Shown here in pieces: positions 17,784 to 25,973 of a stretch of DNA of 64,000 nt (position 1 is its first letter; the number at the start of each line of letters is the position of its first letter). The position numbers were made by a program, and so were the translations under genes. The stretch is from NCBI GenBank assembly GCA_013821605.1, contig JACDGP010000001.1:29475-93474 (forward strand), read 5' to 3'. The notes beneath the pieces are model-generated. The model was not told the origin of the DNA. It made no database searches and was given only the letters and a program-made list of their open reading frames with translations. Source of the stretch: Herpetosiphonaceae bacterium. Its GTDB lineage: Bacteria > Chloroflexota > Chloroflexia > Chloroflexales > Kallotenuaceae.

Positions 17784-19103
17784 ATGGACGAGATGCGCTC
17801 AATAACAGGTAAATTCCAAGCGGTCAGGGACTCCTTCGTAACAGTTGCCCGCGTTATCATGGCTACCGAGCTCTGGGTCGTTGCCGGCTTGGTTGCCCTA
17901 AGTGTTGCGTCGGTTCGGGTGTTGCCCTGGGCCGTACTCCTCACTGCTGGGTTTTGGTTGGTACGCTGGGCCGCGCAGCGGAGTTTGAGCATCCGCACTC
18001 CTGCCGACTGGCCGATTTTCGCGCTCGTGCTCCTATGTCCCATCACTGTGTCGATTACTGCTGTGCCCGGCATCACCCGCGAGCAGGTCTTCCGCTTATT
18101 GCTGGGTATCGGGCTGTACTATGCTGTGGTTAACTGGACGACGACCGCTGCTAGGCTCCGCCGACTCGTGATGAGCGTGCTGGCGGCCAGCAGTGGTTTG
18201 GCTATGGCAGTCCCCTGGATCGTTGCAGGACCGGACGCCGGCAAACTGCCATTTATTCCTCGGTCACTCTACACCGTTGTCAAACCACTGGTCAGCCATA
18301 CCATTAATGCAAACGTTATGGCGGGAGCGTTAGTTCTCTTCCTACCTCTCGCCGTCGCGCTCCTCTGGTTCGGGTACAGCGAGCTTCGTTCACTTGAGCG
18401 CCTGCTCACCGCCAGCACCGTTCTCCTCGTCGGAGGCATGCTGTTGCTTACTCAATCACGGGGGGCATTTATAGGAGTTGGCGTAGCCCTCGCCGGCCTT
18501 GTCGCCCTTCGTCACCAGCGAGGCTGGCTGTGGCTCGTAGGAGGGGCGCTGTTGAGCGCTGTAGCTCTGAACATAACGGGAAGTGCCGCAACGGTAGCAG
18601 CTTTGTCACACAATCCCACACTAGGTGGCCTGGATGGCCGGCTAGAAATTTGGTCGCGGGCCATCTATATCATCCAAGATTTTCCGCTGACCGGCATCGG
18701 CATGGGTGGCTTTCAGCCCCTGGTCGATACCACATACCCACTGTTTCTGATGCCGAACGGGATACCTCACGCCCATAACCTGTTTCTGCAGATAGCCGTT
18801 GATCTTGGGCTGCCAGGCCTTATTGCTTGGCTGTCCGTGGTATTGCTGGTCTGCGGAGCCGCTTGGCACGTCTTCCAAGCCGGTCGTCGAGTGGGAGCTT
18901 TGACGACCGGCTTAGGGGCAGGATTACTCGCCAGCGAAATCGCGCTCCTGGTCCACGGTCTCACCGATGCTGTGACTTGGGGCATGGTTCGCACCGCCGT
19001 GCTGCCGTGGGCATTGTGGGGCTTGACCATGGCTGCGTGGCGGCTTCATGGGCCGGCAGACCAGGTGCCAGATGCATCGCATACCGTACGGAATGCTCAG
19101 TGA
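17784..19103 (+). CDS. O-antigen ligase family protein (WaaL/Wzy superfamily)
   Basis: A 439-aa polytopic protein with about 12 membrane segments. The conserved block LTQSRGAFIG is followed by a large loop ending in PHAHNLFLQIAVDLGLPG, which contains the family histidine. Such proteins attach finished polysaccharide to an acceptor or act as a second polymerase. In a didermless Chloroflexota cell the acceptor would not be lipid A, so protein or cell-wall attachment is plausible (inference). The start is ATG 17784. Its stop overlaps the next gene's GTG in a GTGA junction. Confidence 0.85.
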   Translation: MDEMRSITGKFQAVRDSFVTVARVIMATELWVVAGLVALSVASVRVLPWAVLLTAGFWLVRWAAQRSLSIRTPADWPIFALVLLCPITVSITAVPGITREQVFRLLLGIGLYYAVVNWTTTAARLRRLVMSVLAASSGLAMAVPWIVAGPDAGKLPFIPRSLYTVVKPLVSHTINANVMAGALVLFLPLAVALLWFGYSELRSLERLLTASTVLLVGGMLLLTQSRGAFIGVGVALAGLVALRHQRGWLWLVGGALLSAVALNITGSAATVAALSHNPTLGGLDGRLEIWSRAIYIIQDFPLTGIGMGGFQPLVDTTYPLFLMPNGIPHAHNLFLQIAVDLGLPGLIAWLSVVLLVCGAAWHVFQAGRRVGALTTGLGAGLLASEIALLVHGLTDAVTWGMVRTAVLPWALWGLTMAAWRLHGPADQVPDASHTVRNAQ

Positions 19104-21031
19104 TCAACTGGCAGCGCACAACAGCAATGCAAGCAAGCATTGTCGGCCTCATTGCGCTGCTCCAAGGCCTGCTCTTTCTCTGGCTTTTACCCCCCTGGCA
19201 GCACTATGACGAGCCGACGCATTTCGAGTATGCCTGGCTGATTGCCAACCATGGCCATTTGCCAGCGGCCAACGAATTTGACCGCCCAATGCAGCGTGCC
19301 GTGATCAACTCAATGCTGTCTCACAACTTTTACTGGAACTTGCCCAAACCCAACCTGCAAGATGAGCAAGCCAAACTGTCGTTGGGCTTGTCGGAGCTTG
19401 ACCACCCGCCGGTTTATTATATGCTGGTCAGCTTACCGCTACGCCTCGTGCGGCAACGCGATGTGACGACACAACTCTATATTGCGCGGCTGGTTTCCTT
19501 GGCGTTATTCCTACTGACCGTGACTGCGGCCGGTGGCATTACCCGTAACCTCACCAGCCCCCGTAGTGGGCTGCGCTGGGCGGTGCCGTTAGCCATCGCC
19601 CTGTTCCCGGCCCTGAGCGATATCATGACGGCTGTCAATAACGATGCAGGTGCCATCTGCCTGTTTACCTGCTTCTTGTGGTTGGGAGTGCGGACAATTC
19701 GCTGTGGGCTGACCATGGATCGGACCCTGGGTTTGGTCGCGCTCGCAGTTCTTGCGCCGTTCGTGAAAAATACTGCAGCTTTGGCGCTGCTCCTGCTCCC
19801 CCTAGTCCTGCTGCTGGCGCTGTGGGTGCAACGTGGTTGGCAGTGGCGTTACATGGCGCTGCTGGGGGCAAGCACATCGGCCTGCCTGGTCGTGGCGGTC
19901 TTCGGCTGGGGTGACGCAGCCTTCTGGTATCGCTGGCCTAGCGGCGAGTTTCAGTCCGCTGCTACCCGTGTCCAGCCGCTTGGGGATCAAGCTCGCTCTG
20001 CTCTTATGGTCGAGACGCGCCAACACGCGCCCACTCGCTATCTACTGAATCCGATTCCCAGTGCTAACGTAGCACAGTTGGCCGGGCAAATGATAACGGT
20101 GGGCGGGTGGGTCTGGGCCGACCAGCCCATTACAGCTTCCGTTCCGGCCCTGATGTTCAGCCCCCGCGGCACCAAAGAGTTGCGCTTTCAAACCCATCCG
20201 ATCAGCGTTACGACGACCCCGACCTTTCATAGCTGGACGACCCAACTGTCGCCGGTGACCGGCACCCTGTACTATGCTTTGATCGCGAACATCGATCAAC
20301 CAGTTATGACTCGCCTCTACCTGCGTAATCCCATCCTGGTTCCCGGCAGTTTTGGAGCAGCTACAGAGCCAACCTTGGTGGGCAAGACCGGCGAGCAAGT
20401 TCTATGGGCCGGTCATCAAGTACCCAATATGGTGCGGAACGCGACGCTGACGATGGCCTGGCCTCGCCTCCGTCCCTGGCTTGAAGGTCTCCTAAGTCGC
20501 TCACTCCGGCGTTCGCCTGCGCAGCTGCTGGATGCACTCTTAGATGTGGGGCAGAGCGGACGCTTTATGCTCGTAACGGTTGCTCCGTTTGCGTTGCGCG
20601 GGGTCTGGAGCCGTTTGGCCTGGGGTCAAGTGACGATCAGAGGCCCCCTATGGCCCTTACTCATGCTCGTCGTCACACTGGTCAGCCTGCTAGGTACGCT
20701 TATTTGGCTGCTCCGGCGGCGCTGGGGCAAGCAGCGGTCGCTCGACGCGGCATTTCTCTTCCTTGCCGTTGCAGCCGGTGGCGTATGGATATTGACGCTT
20801 GGCTGGTCGCTACCCTACCGTTGGGCTCAACCCACGCTGCCGGCTGCTCGTTACGCCCTGCCGGCGAGTGTGCCGCTCCTCATGCTGCTGATCGGCGGCT
20901 GGCAGTACCTGTTCCCGCAGCAGTACCGGCTGCTCGCCATCCGGCTCTTCGTCGCTGGTCTAGCCACGCTTGACCTCACGGCAATCTGGACGATTTGGCA
21001 TTTTTACCAAACCCTGCCGCTTCCCACATAG
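19100..21031 (+). CDS. large GT-C-like membrane protein (DUF2142/GT39-like)
   Basis: A 643-aa integral membrane protein. It starts with a hydrophobic helix followed by LLPPWQHYDEPTHFEYAW, the Asp-Glu loop typical of GT-C enzymes and of DUF2142 proteins, then LDHPPVYYMLVSLPLRL. About ten further membrane helices follow, with an extracytoplasmic beta-rich domain around residues 290-430. It probably uses a lipid-linked sugar to modify the polysaccharide or a protein. I use GTG 19100, which overlaps the ligase TGA; ATG 19127 is an alternative. The frame runs open upstream to 18827, but that part is only the ligase gene read in another frame. Confidence 0.75.
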   Translation: MINWQRTTAMQASIVGLIALLQGLLFLWLLPPWQHYDEPTHFEYAWLIANHGHLPAANEFDRPMQRAVINSMLSHNFYWNLPKPNLQDEQAKLSLGLSELDHPPVYYMLVSLPLRLVRQRDVTTQLYIARLVSLALFLLTVTAAGGITRNLTSPRSGLRWAVPLAIALFPALSDIMTAVNNDAGAICLFTCFLWLGVRTIRCGLTMDRTLGLVALAVLAPFVKNTAALALLLLPLVLLLALWVQRGWQWRYMALLGASTSACLVVAVFGWGDAAFWYRWPSGEFQSAATRVQPLGDQARSALMVETRQHAPTRYLLNPIPSANVAQLAGQMITVGGWVWADQPITASVPALMFSPRGTKELRFQTHPISVTTTPTFHSWTTQLSPVTGTLYYALIANIDQPVMTRLYLRNPILVPGSFGAATEPTLVGKTGEQVLWAGHQVPNMVRNATLTMAWPRLRPWLEGLLSRSLRRSPAQLLDALLDVGQSGRFMLVTVAPFALRGVWSRLAWGQVTIRGPLWPLLMLVVTLVSLLGTLIWLLRRRWGKQRSLDAAFLFLAVAAGGVWILTLGWSLPYRWAQPTLPAARYALPASVPLLMLLIGGWQYLFPQQYRLLAIRLFVAGLATLDLTAIWTIWHFYQTLPLPT

Positions 21032-21053
21032 CGCCGCGCCCTGCGGCATGCTA

Positions 21054-22484
21054 CTAACTGCCACCAAAAAGTTGAAGGCCGAACAACCCCAACGCTTGCG
21101 CCCCAAGCAAAACCACGACTGCAATGGTTACCAGCGCAAAGGTGCCCCAGCCGAGAATATTATACAGGCGCGTATTTTTGAGGTTGCCCGTCAACCGCCG
21201 GTCGTTGATCAGGAGCATGATGAACAACAGGAAGACCGGTAACAGGATCCCGTTGAACACCTGCACGCCCACCAGGAGCGTAATCACCGGTACATTGGGG
21301 ATCAAGGCGACGCCCGCGCCGAACAGTAGTAGGAATGTGAACAGCCCGAAGAAGACCCGCCCGCGCCGGAAATCGAGGCTTACCCCTTTCGCAAACCCAA
21401 AAGCCTCGCTGATTGAGTAGGCCGTCGCCAATGGGAGGACAGCTGCCGACAACAGCGAAGCTCCGACTAATCCCACAGCGAATATGGTTTTAGCGGCATT
21501 GCCGGCGATTGGTTGAAGTGCTTGGGCGGCATCCGCAGCAGTGTTTATGGCGGTCTTGCCGTGGGCGTGTAGCGTTGCCGCCGTTGCGATAATAATGAAG
21601 ATCGCGACCAAGTTTGAAAAAACTTGACCCGCGTAGACATCAATACGCTCGGGTCCGTAATGGCGACGGGCTAAGCCCTTCTCGACAACGGCACTTTGCT
21701 GAAAGAGCTGCTGATAGGGCGTTAGCGTCGTGCCGATCAGTCCAACAAAGACCGTGATATAGCCGGCTGACAAGTGGAATTTGGGCATAAGCACCCCTTT
21801 GGCTACCTCGTTCCAATGGGGATGGGCGAGAACTGCTGCCACGGGGTAGGCAAAAAAGACCAGTGTCATAATGAGAAAGATTTTTTCCACGCGGTTGTAG
21901 CTCCCAACGACGACTAAAAACCACACCAGTGCCGCTGCCAGGGGGACGGATATATATTTGCTAACCCCCATCAGTTCCATCCCCGAGCCGATTCCAACAA
22001 ATTCGCTGACAATCAAGCCACCATTGGCGAGGAGCACTATGCTGATCGCGAACAGCGCCCAAGAGAGCCCAAAGCGCTCCCGGATCAAATCCAAAAGCCC
22101 TCGGCCGGTGGCTGCGCCCAACCGCGCGCTCATTTCCTGCACGACGGCCAGCGAGACCGTTAAAATGACGATCAACCACAAGAGGTCATAGCCGAACTGC
22201 GCTCCGGCGGAGCTATAACTAGCGATCGCGCCGCCGTCATTGCCGGCAGCACCGGCAACGATGCCAGGACCCAGGATCGCTAGCCAACGTAATGCGCCGG
22301 TCGGTGGACGGCGCAACCCACGCAGACGAATCGTGCGCCCCCGTAGGGTGAGCCGTAATCCGGCGGTGCCGAATTGCCTCCGTTGCAAGGCACTAGGTGG
22401 CGGCTGTAGATCACTGACGGCTTCAAGACCCTGCGGTGCGGGCGGTATGCTCATCGCGGCAGAGTTGCTTTCACGAGAAAACAC
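21054..22484 (-). CDS. Nramp-related divalent metal transporter
   Basis: Nramp-fold transporter (476 aa from GTG 22484, or 466 aa from ATG 22454). Helix 1 reads GPGIVAGAAGNDGGAIASYS, so the canonical DPGN of Mn/Fe transporters is replaced by a GNDGG type. Helix 6 has IGTTLTPYQQLFQQS where classical proteins have a Met-Pro-His motif. These are the metal-coordinating helices, so the substrate is unlikely to be simply Mn2+; Mg2+ is a reasonable guess given the MgtE-like partner upstream. The gene overlaps that partner by 14 bases, implying translational coupling. Confidence 0.88.
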   Translation of the reverse strand: MFSRESNSAAMSIPPAPQGLEAVSDLQPPPSALQRRQFGTAGLRLTLRGRTIRLRGLRRPPTGALRWLAILGPGIVAGAAGNDGGAIASYSSAGAQFGYDLLWLIVILTVSLAVVQEMSARLGAATGRGLLDLIRERFGLSWALFAISIVLLANGGLIVSEFVGIGSGMELMGVSKYISVPLAAALVWFLVVVGSYNRVEKIFLIMTLVFFAYPVAAVLAHPHWNEVAKGVLMPKFHLSAGYITVFVGLIGTTLTPYQQLFQQSAVVEKGLARRHYGPERIDVYAGQVFSNLVAIFIIIATAATLHAHGKTAINTAADAAQALQPIAGNAAKTIFAVGLVGASLLSAAVLPLATAYSISEAFGFAKGVSLDFRRGRVFFGLFTFLLLFGAGVALIPNVPVITLLVGVQVFNGILLPVFLLFIMLLINDRRLTGNLKNTRLYNILGWGTFALVTIAVVVLLGAQALGLFGLQLFGGS

Positions 22485-23712
22485 GCGGCAGGCGATAGCT
22501 CCCGGCCACGGCTAATTGAGCTATCGCCGCGTCGATGGTGACGGCACCAACGATCTGGCCATGCTGCCCAACCACCGGTAACGCCGCTAGGTCGCTATCG
22601 ATGACACGTTGGGCGACCGTAGCGGCCGGCTCGAGTGGTCGGATCGTGATTAAGTAGGGGTTCATGATGTTTTCTATGCACTCGGCGTCCGACGTAATGA
22701 GCAGTGTACGGATCGTGATAACTCCGCAAAGCTGTCGGGTGTCTACGTTATCGACCACATAAATGAATAAAATAAAATCCGGCCGTTTGAGTCGCGGTTG
22801 TAACGCCTGCCGCGCCTCGGCTACGGTCAAGTGTTTGGCGACGAACAGCACATCGTTGGTCATGATCCCGCCGGCTGTATCGCTGGGGTAGCGCAATAGC
22901 TCGATGATCGGATTCATGCGTTCAAGGGGTAACTGCTCAAGAAAGCGCTTTGCTTCGTCTGGCTCCAATGCTCCTAACAGATCGGCGGCCCGATCCGGAG
23001 CCATATTGGCGAGGAAGCGAACTGCTCGTTGCTCGTCAAGCTCTTCAAAAACCTGCAACTGGCGCTCGGGTAACAACGACTCAAGCGTATCTGTCGCGAT
23101 TGCATCCGGTAGCAAGTGGAGCAGTTCGGCGGCATGGAGGTATGGTAATGAGTCACTCAAATTAGCGATTTCACCCGGTGGCAGCCGCTCAATCCGGCGG
23201 TAATACTTTGCTCCTGTGAGGGGTGCTTGGGGATCGCCGCGCAAAAACTCAATGTATTTCCAGTCATAGATGTCACTACGTCCCGCAAACCTACCGCGTG
23301 ACAAACGCCGTAACACTCCCCACGCGCTCGTATCGGCCCCGATAAGACGTAAGGTTCCATCCTCCTCGGCAAGCGACAAATCATTTGCGCGCGTGGCCCG
23401 GCGATTAAGCAGATCGAGCACCATTGCATCCAAGATGTCGCGCTTGAGCAAGAGCATCTGCCCCAGCTCCTCGGCCGACGTAGGCTCAGCCATTCCCAGA
23501 TCTTGGACCCCAATACAACGTTGTGCGGGATCTACCCTCTGAACCATCCTCCATGGCAAGCACATGACCTGTTTGTCGCGTGTCCGAAAGAGGAGGTACT
23601 CGACGGCGGGATACTCGGCATCGCCAAGCTCGATCGCTAGGTCCATAAGTTTCACCCGCTGTCCATGTGTATCAACGACGGCAAAGCGGCGGAGTTGCGA
23701 GTGCGTCAGCAT
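22471..23712 (-). CDS. soluble MgtE_N/CBS protein with PRC-barrel-like N-terminus
   Basis: A 413-aa cytoplasmic protein. The N-terminal ~80 residues and a second block near 95-165 resemble PRC-barrel domains. An MgtE N-terminal superhelix follows (around 190-310, including DRAADLLGALEPDEAKRFL and SDTAGGIMT), then a CBS pair to about 410. The MgtE transmembrane domain is absent, so this is a Mg-sensing regulator without its own channel. The start is ATG 23712 with GGAAG upstream, at the beginning of the first domain; TTG 23763 would add 17 residues. It is coupled to the Nramp-related gene, which presumably supplies the membrane part. Confidence 0.85.
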   Translation of the reverse strand: MLTHSQLRRFAVVDTHGQRVKLMDLAIELGDAEYPAVEYLLFRTRDKQVMCLPWRMVQRVDPAQRCIGVQDLGMAEPTSAEELGQMLLLKRDILDAMVLDLLNRRATRANDLSLAEEDGTLRLIGADTSAWGVLRRLSRGRFAGRSDIYDWKYIEFLRGDPQAPLTGAKYYRRIERLPPGEIANLSDSLPYLHAAELLHLLPDAIATDTLESLLPERQLQVFEELDEQRAVRFLANMAPDRAADLLGALEPDEAKRFLEQLPLERMNPIIELLRYPSDTAGGIMTNDVLFVAKHLTVAEARQALQPRLKRPDFILFIYVVDNVDTRQLCGVITIRTLLITSDAECIENIMNPYLITIRPLEPAATVAQRVIDSDLAALPVVGQHGQIVGAVTIDAAIAQLAVAGSYRLPRVFS

Positions 23713-23850
23713 TAAGATTTTGCTTCCGATGAACGAGCAGGGTATCGACTTAACCGCATTCAATTTGGCAAGTCATATGCCACCATCCCTCCCATCAAGA
23801 CCACAGCCATCCAGTGTAATGATGCCTTAATATGGCGTGGTAGGTGAGTA

Positions 23851-24279
23851 CTAGGCCCATCTACTGGCCGACGTTTTGCTCATTATTGGCATGTAAGAGG
23901 ATGCTAATGTGATTAGAGGGTGATAATGTGCTTCGGGTGGATTTGGTGCTAAGGCTGCATACAAGTCGGGGAAGCAGCCAACCTGTACGCCCGCAACGGT
24001 GCCTACTGCTCGATATGCACCACTCTCGCCCTCGGCCAACCCACGCTCTAGGGCACACTGGTCACACAGCATCAGCAAGATGCCCAGTTCCTGGGCAACA
24101 GTTGCGAGCCGTTCACCTAGCGGATCACCTTTGCGCAAAGCGTAGGTATTATCATCAAAGAAGAACATGCCCACGACATCCGCCCCATGCCGTCTGCCTT
24201 CTAGCTGCGGTAGAATCATGCTTCCAAGTTTATAGCTCACGTTACGACCACCGGTGGCGAAGATATATGCTACTTTCAA
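23851..24279 (-). CDS. DsrE/SaoD-like small protein
   Basis: A 142-aa single-domain DsrE-like protein, beginning KVAYIFATGG, with a Cys-x-x-Cys stretch in LLMLCDQCALERGLAEGE where related proteins bind sulfur species. Function is not established; DsrE proteins usually handle persulfide sulfur, and this one could equally be a small redox or selenium-handling relative. The start is TTG 24279 with AAGGAG eight bases upstream. It reads toward the MgtE-like gene, 138 bases from that start, so could share transcripts with the metal-transport pair. Confidence 0.78.
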   Translation of the reverse strand: MKVAYIFATGGRNVSYKLGSMILPQLEGRRHGADVVGMFFFDDNTYALRKGDPLGERLATVAQELGILLMLCDQCALERGLAEGESGAYRAVGTVAGVQVGCFPDLYAALAPNPPEAHYHPLITLASSYMPIMSKTSASRWA

Positions 24280-24422
24280 GTCTACACTCCTTGCTTGATG
24301 CTTGAGAGTTTCAGTGTAACACGAGTGCTGAAGACTGAGGGATGGGACCGAGTGGGGCGAGGTCGACAGGGCGATGTGTTTGCCGTACAGTATCTAACGA
24401 TACACTTATGAAGGAGGCACAC

Positions 24423-25502
24423 GTGGTCTATAACTTTAATGCTGGTCCCGCGATTTTGCCGCAGCCGGTGCTGGAGCATGTCCAGCAGGAACTACGTGAT
24501 TATCAAGGTCGTGGTATGTCGATTATGGAGATGAGCCATCGTTCGAAAGAGTATGAGGTCATCAATGCCGAGGCGGAGCAACGCTTCAAGCGACTATTAC
24601 GAGTTGGCGATAGCTATCGGGTTCTTTTCATGCAGGGCGGTGCGAGTACACAATTTGCCCTTGTTCCCATGAATTTTCTCGCGCAAGGCCAGACCGCCGA
24701 CTACCTGCTCACCGGTGTTTGGTCTGAAAAAGCGAGCGAGGAAGCTGCGAAGTTGGGCATGGTTCATATCGCCGGAACGACACACGAGGAGCACTACTGC
24801 CGCATTCCACGGCCGGAGGAGCTCAAGTTTAGCGAACAACCTGCGTATGTGCATATGACCACGAATAACACGATTTATGGTACTCAGTGGCATGCGCTGC
24901 CCGAGGTCGGTGAGCGGCCGCTGGTGGCCGACATGAGCAGTGATATCATGTCCCGACCACTCGCTGCCGAGAAGTTCGCATTGATCTATGCGGGTGCGCA
25001 AAAGAATCTGGGACCGGCCGGTGTGACCGTGGTGCTCGTTCGCGAAAGCTGGCTTGCTACGGCACCTAAAACTCTGCAAACGATGCTACGTTATGCGACC
25101 TACGCCAAGAATAACTCGTTGTATAACACCCCGCCCGTCTTCGCGGTCTATATGCTTAACCTGGTGCTCCAGTGGCTCGAAGCGCAAGGCGGACTAACGG
25201 CGATGGCGGAGCGTAACCAGCGCAAAGCTGCGGTCTTGTATGCTGCGATCGACCAAAGTCACGGTTTTTACCGTGGTCATGCCGCGCCGGACAGCCGGTC
25301 CCTCATGAATGTGACCTTTCGCCTTCCAACTGAGGAATTGGAAAAAGCGTTTGTGAGCGCTGCTACTGATGCAGGGATGGTCGGCTTGGCTGGACATCGT
25401 TCGGTTGGAGGCATCCGCGCCTCGCTATATAATGCACAAACCCTTGAGGCATGCCAGAGCTTGGCCTACTTCATGAATGACTTCGCCCATGCTCACGGCT
25501 AG
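24423..25502 (+). CDS. serC: phosphoserine aminotransferase
   Basis: PLP enzyme of serine (and often pyridoxine) biosynthesis, converting 3-phosphohydroxypyruvate plus glutamate to phosphoserine. It has the SerC N-terminus YNFNAGPAILPQPVLEH, GGASTQFALVPMNF for phosphate binding, and the PLP lysine Lys194 in YAGAQKNLGPAG. At 359 aa it has the standard length. I choose GTG 24423 because AAGGAGG lies five bases upstream; a longer frame from 24342 has no family similarity. It stands alone, divergent from the DsrE gene. Confidence 0.96.
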   Translation: MVYNFNAGPAILPQPVLEHVQQELRDYQGRGMSIMEMSHRSKEYEVINAEAEQRFKRLLRVGDSYRVLFMQGGASTQFALVPMNFLAQGQTADYLLTGVWSEKASEEAAKLGMVHIAGTTHEEHYCRIPRPEELKFSEQPAYVHMTTNNTIYGTQWHALPEVGERPLVADMSSDIMSRPLAAEKFALIYAGAQKNLGPAGVTVVLVRESWLATAPKTLQTMLRYATYAKNNSLYNTPPVFAVYMLNLVLQWLEAQGGLTAMAERNQRKAAVLYAAIDQSHGFYRGHAAPDSRSLMNVTFRLPTEELEKAFVSAATDAGMVGLAGHRSVGGIRASLYNAQTLEACQSLAYFMNDFAHAHG

Positions 25503-25556
25503 AGGCAGTGGATGTCGAGCTTCGAAAAGTCGCCTAAAATTGCTTGGATTGACCGC

Positions 25557-25584
25557 TTGACAAGCATTGGATGGCTGGTATACT
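25557..25584 (+). promoter_or_regulatory. sigma-70-type promoter of the small transcript
   Basis: TTGACA (25557-25562), a 16-base spacer and TATACT (25579-25584), so transcription should begin near 25591. It is one of the best promoter matches in the window. It drives only the 14-codon ORF and the terminator that follows, unless readthrough reaches the J-domain gene at 25974. Confidence 0.75.
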
Positions 25585-25627
25585 ACCTCTCGTGACGTTC
25601 GCCACATTAGCAGACGACCGTCGAGGG

Positions 25628-25705
25628 AAAAGGAGGTGATGCCCATGCATAGTAAGACTAAGGGCATCACCGTAGAGGTTACACGCTAACCTTTCGGTGA
25701 TGCCC
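25628..25705 (+). other. alternately pairing leader RNA around the 14-codon ORF
   Basis: AAAAGGAGGTGAT at 25628-25640 includes 12 bases that can pair with the usual bacterial 16S rRNA 3' end. GGTGATGCCC occurs at 25635-25644 (inside the Shine-Dalgarno) and again at 25696-25705; its exact complement GGGCATCACC lies between at 25662-25671. The middle segment can pair with either flank, hiding the Shine-Dalgarno in one state and freeing it in the other. That is the logic of translational attenuation. Which state prevails, and what switches it, is not visible. Confidence 0.6.
25645..25689 (+). CDS. 14-residue leader peptide or microprotein MHSKTKGITVEVTR
   Basis: ATG 25645 to TAA 25689, eight bases after a near-perfect Shine-Dalgarno. 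Codons 6-9 overlap the central pairing segment GGGCATCACC, so a translating ribosome would open either hairpin. The peptide is basic with no signal sequence or membrane segment, and I do not recognise it. It may be a leader peptide whose translation matters more than the product, or a genuine microprotein. The strong promoter upstream and terminator downstream argue that the unit is expressed. Confidence 0.55.
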   Translation: MHSKTKGITVEVTR

Positions 25706-25712
25706 GCCTTCA

Positions 25713-25751
25713 AACACAGGAGTTCGTGCTCGAAGCACGAACTCCTGTGTT
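25713..25751 (+). terminator. 18-bp perfect stem terminator
   Basis: The arm 25713-25730 (AACACAGGAGTTCGTGCT) pairs without mismatch with 25734-25751 across the loop CGA; a moderately T-rich tail follows. It would end the small transcript at about 170 nt, and may also shield the J-domain gene from upstream transcription. Part of its 3' arm, CGAACTCCTGTG, recurs at 25903-25914. Confidence 0.8.
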
Positions 25752-25973
25752 ATTTGTGTCTTTATCAGTGCACTATCTTGAACTTTGGCATAGGCAAGCT
25801 AAGATCGGCTTCTTAGTCTGAAAGCCTTAGATCTGCTCGGTCGAGCATGGCGTCCACGAGAGTACTGTCTGTCGTTGCCGGCGCTGGATCAATCTGTAAA
25901 AGCGAACTCCTGTGGGCTGCTTTTGCGCTATACTACTCGAATCCTCTAGCTTTGTACAAGGAGCACGGCTGTA
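25752..25973 (+). promoter_or_regulatory. upstream region of the J-domain gene
   Basis: No gene fits here. TATACT at 25929-25934 is a plausible -10 box for the following gene, but no good -35 lies 16-18 bases upstream. The 12-mer CGAACTCCTGTG at 25903-25914 copies part of the preceding terminator arm. AAGGAG near 25959 is the ribosome binding site for ATG 25974. Confidence 0.4.

Noticed and set aside
18827..19099. N-terminal extension of the GT-C-like protein
   Set aside because: The frame is open but lies wholly inside the O-antigen ligase gene, has no membrane or family features, and the GTGA junction at 19100 explains the real start.
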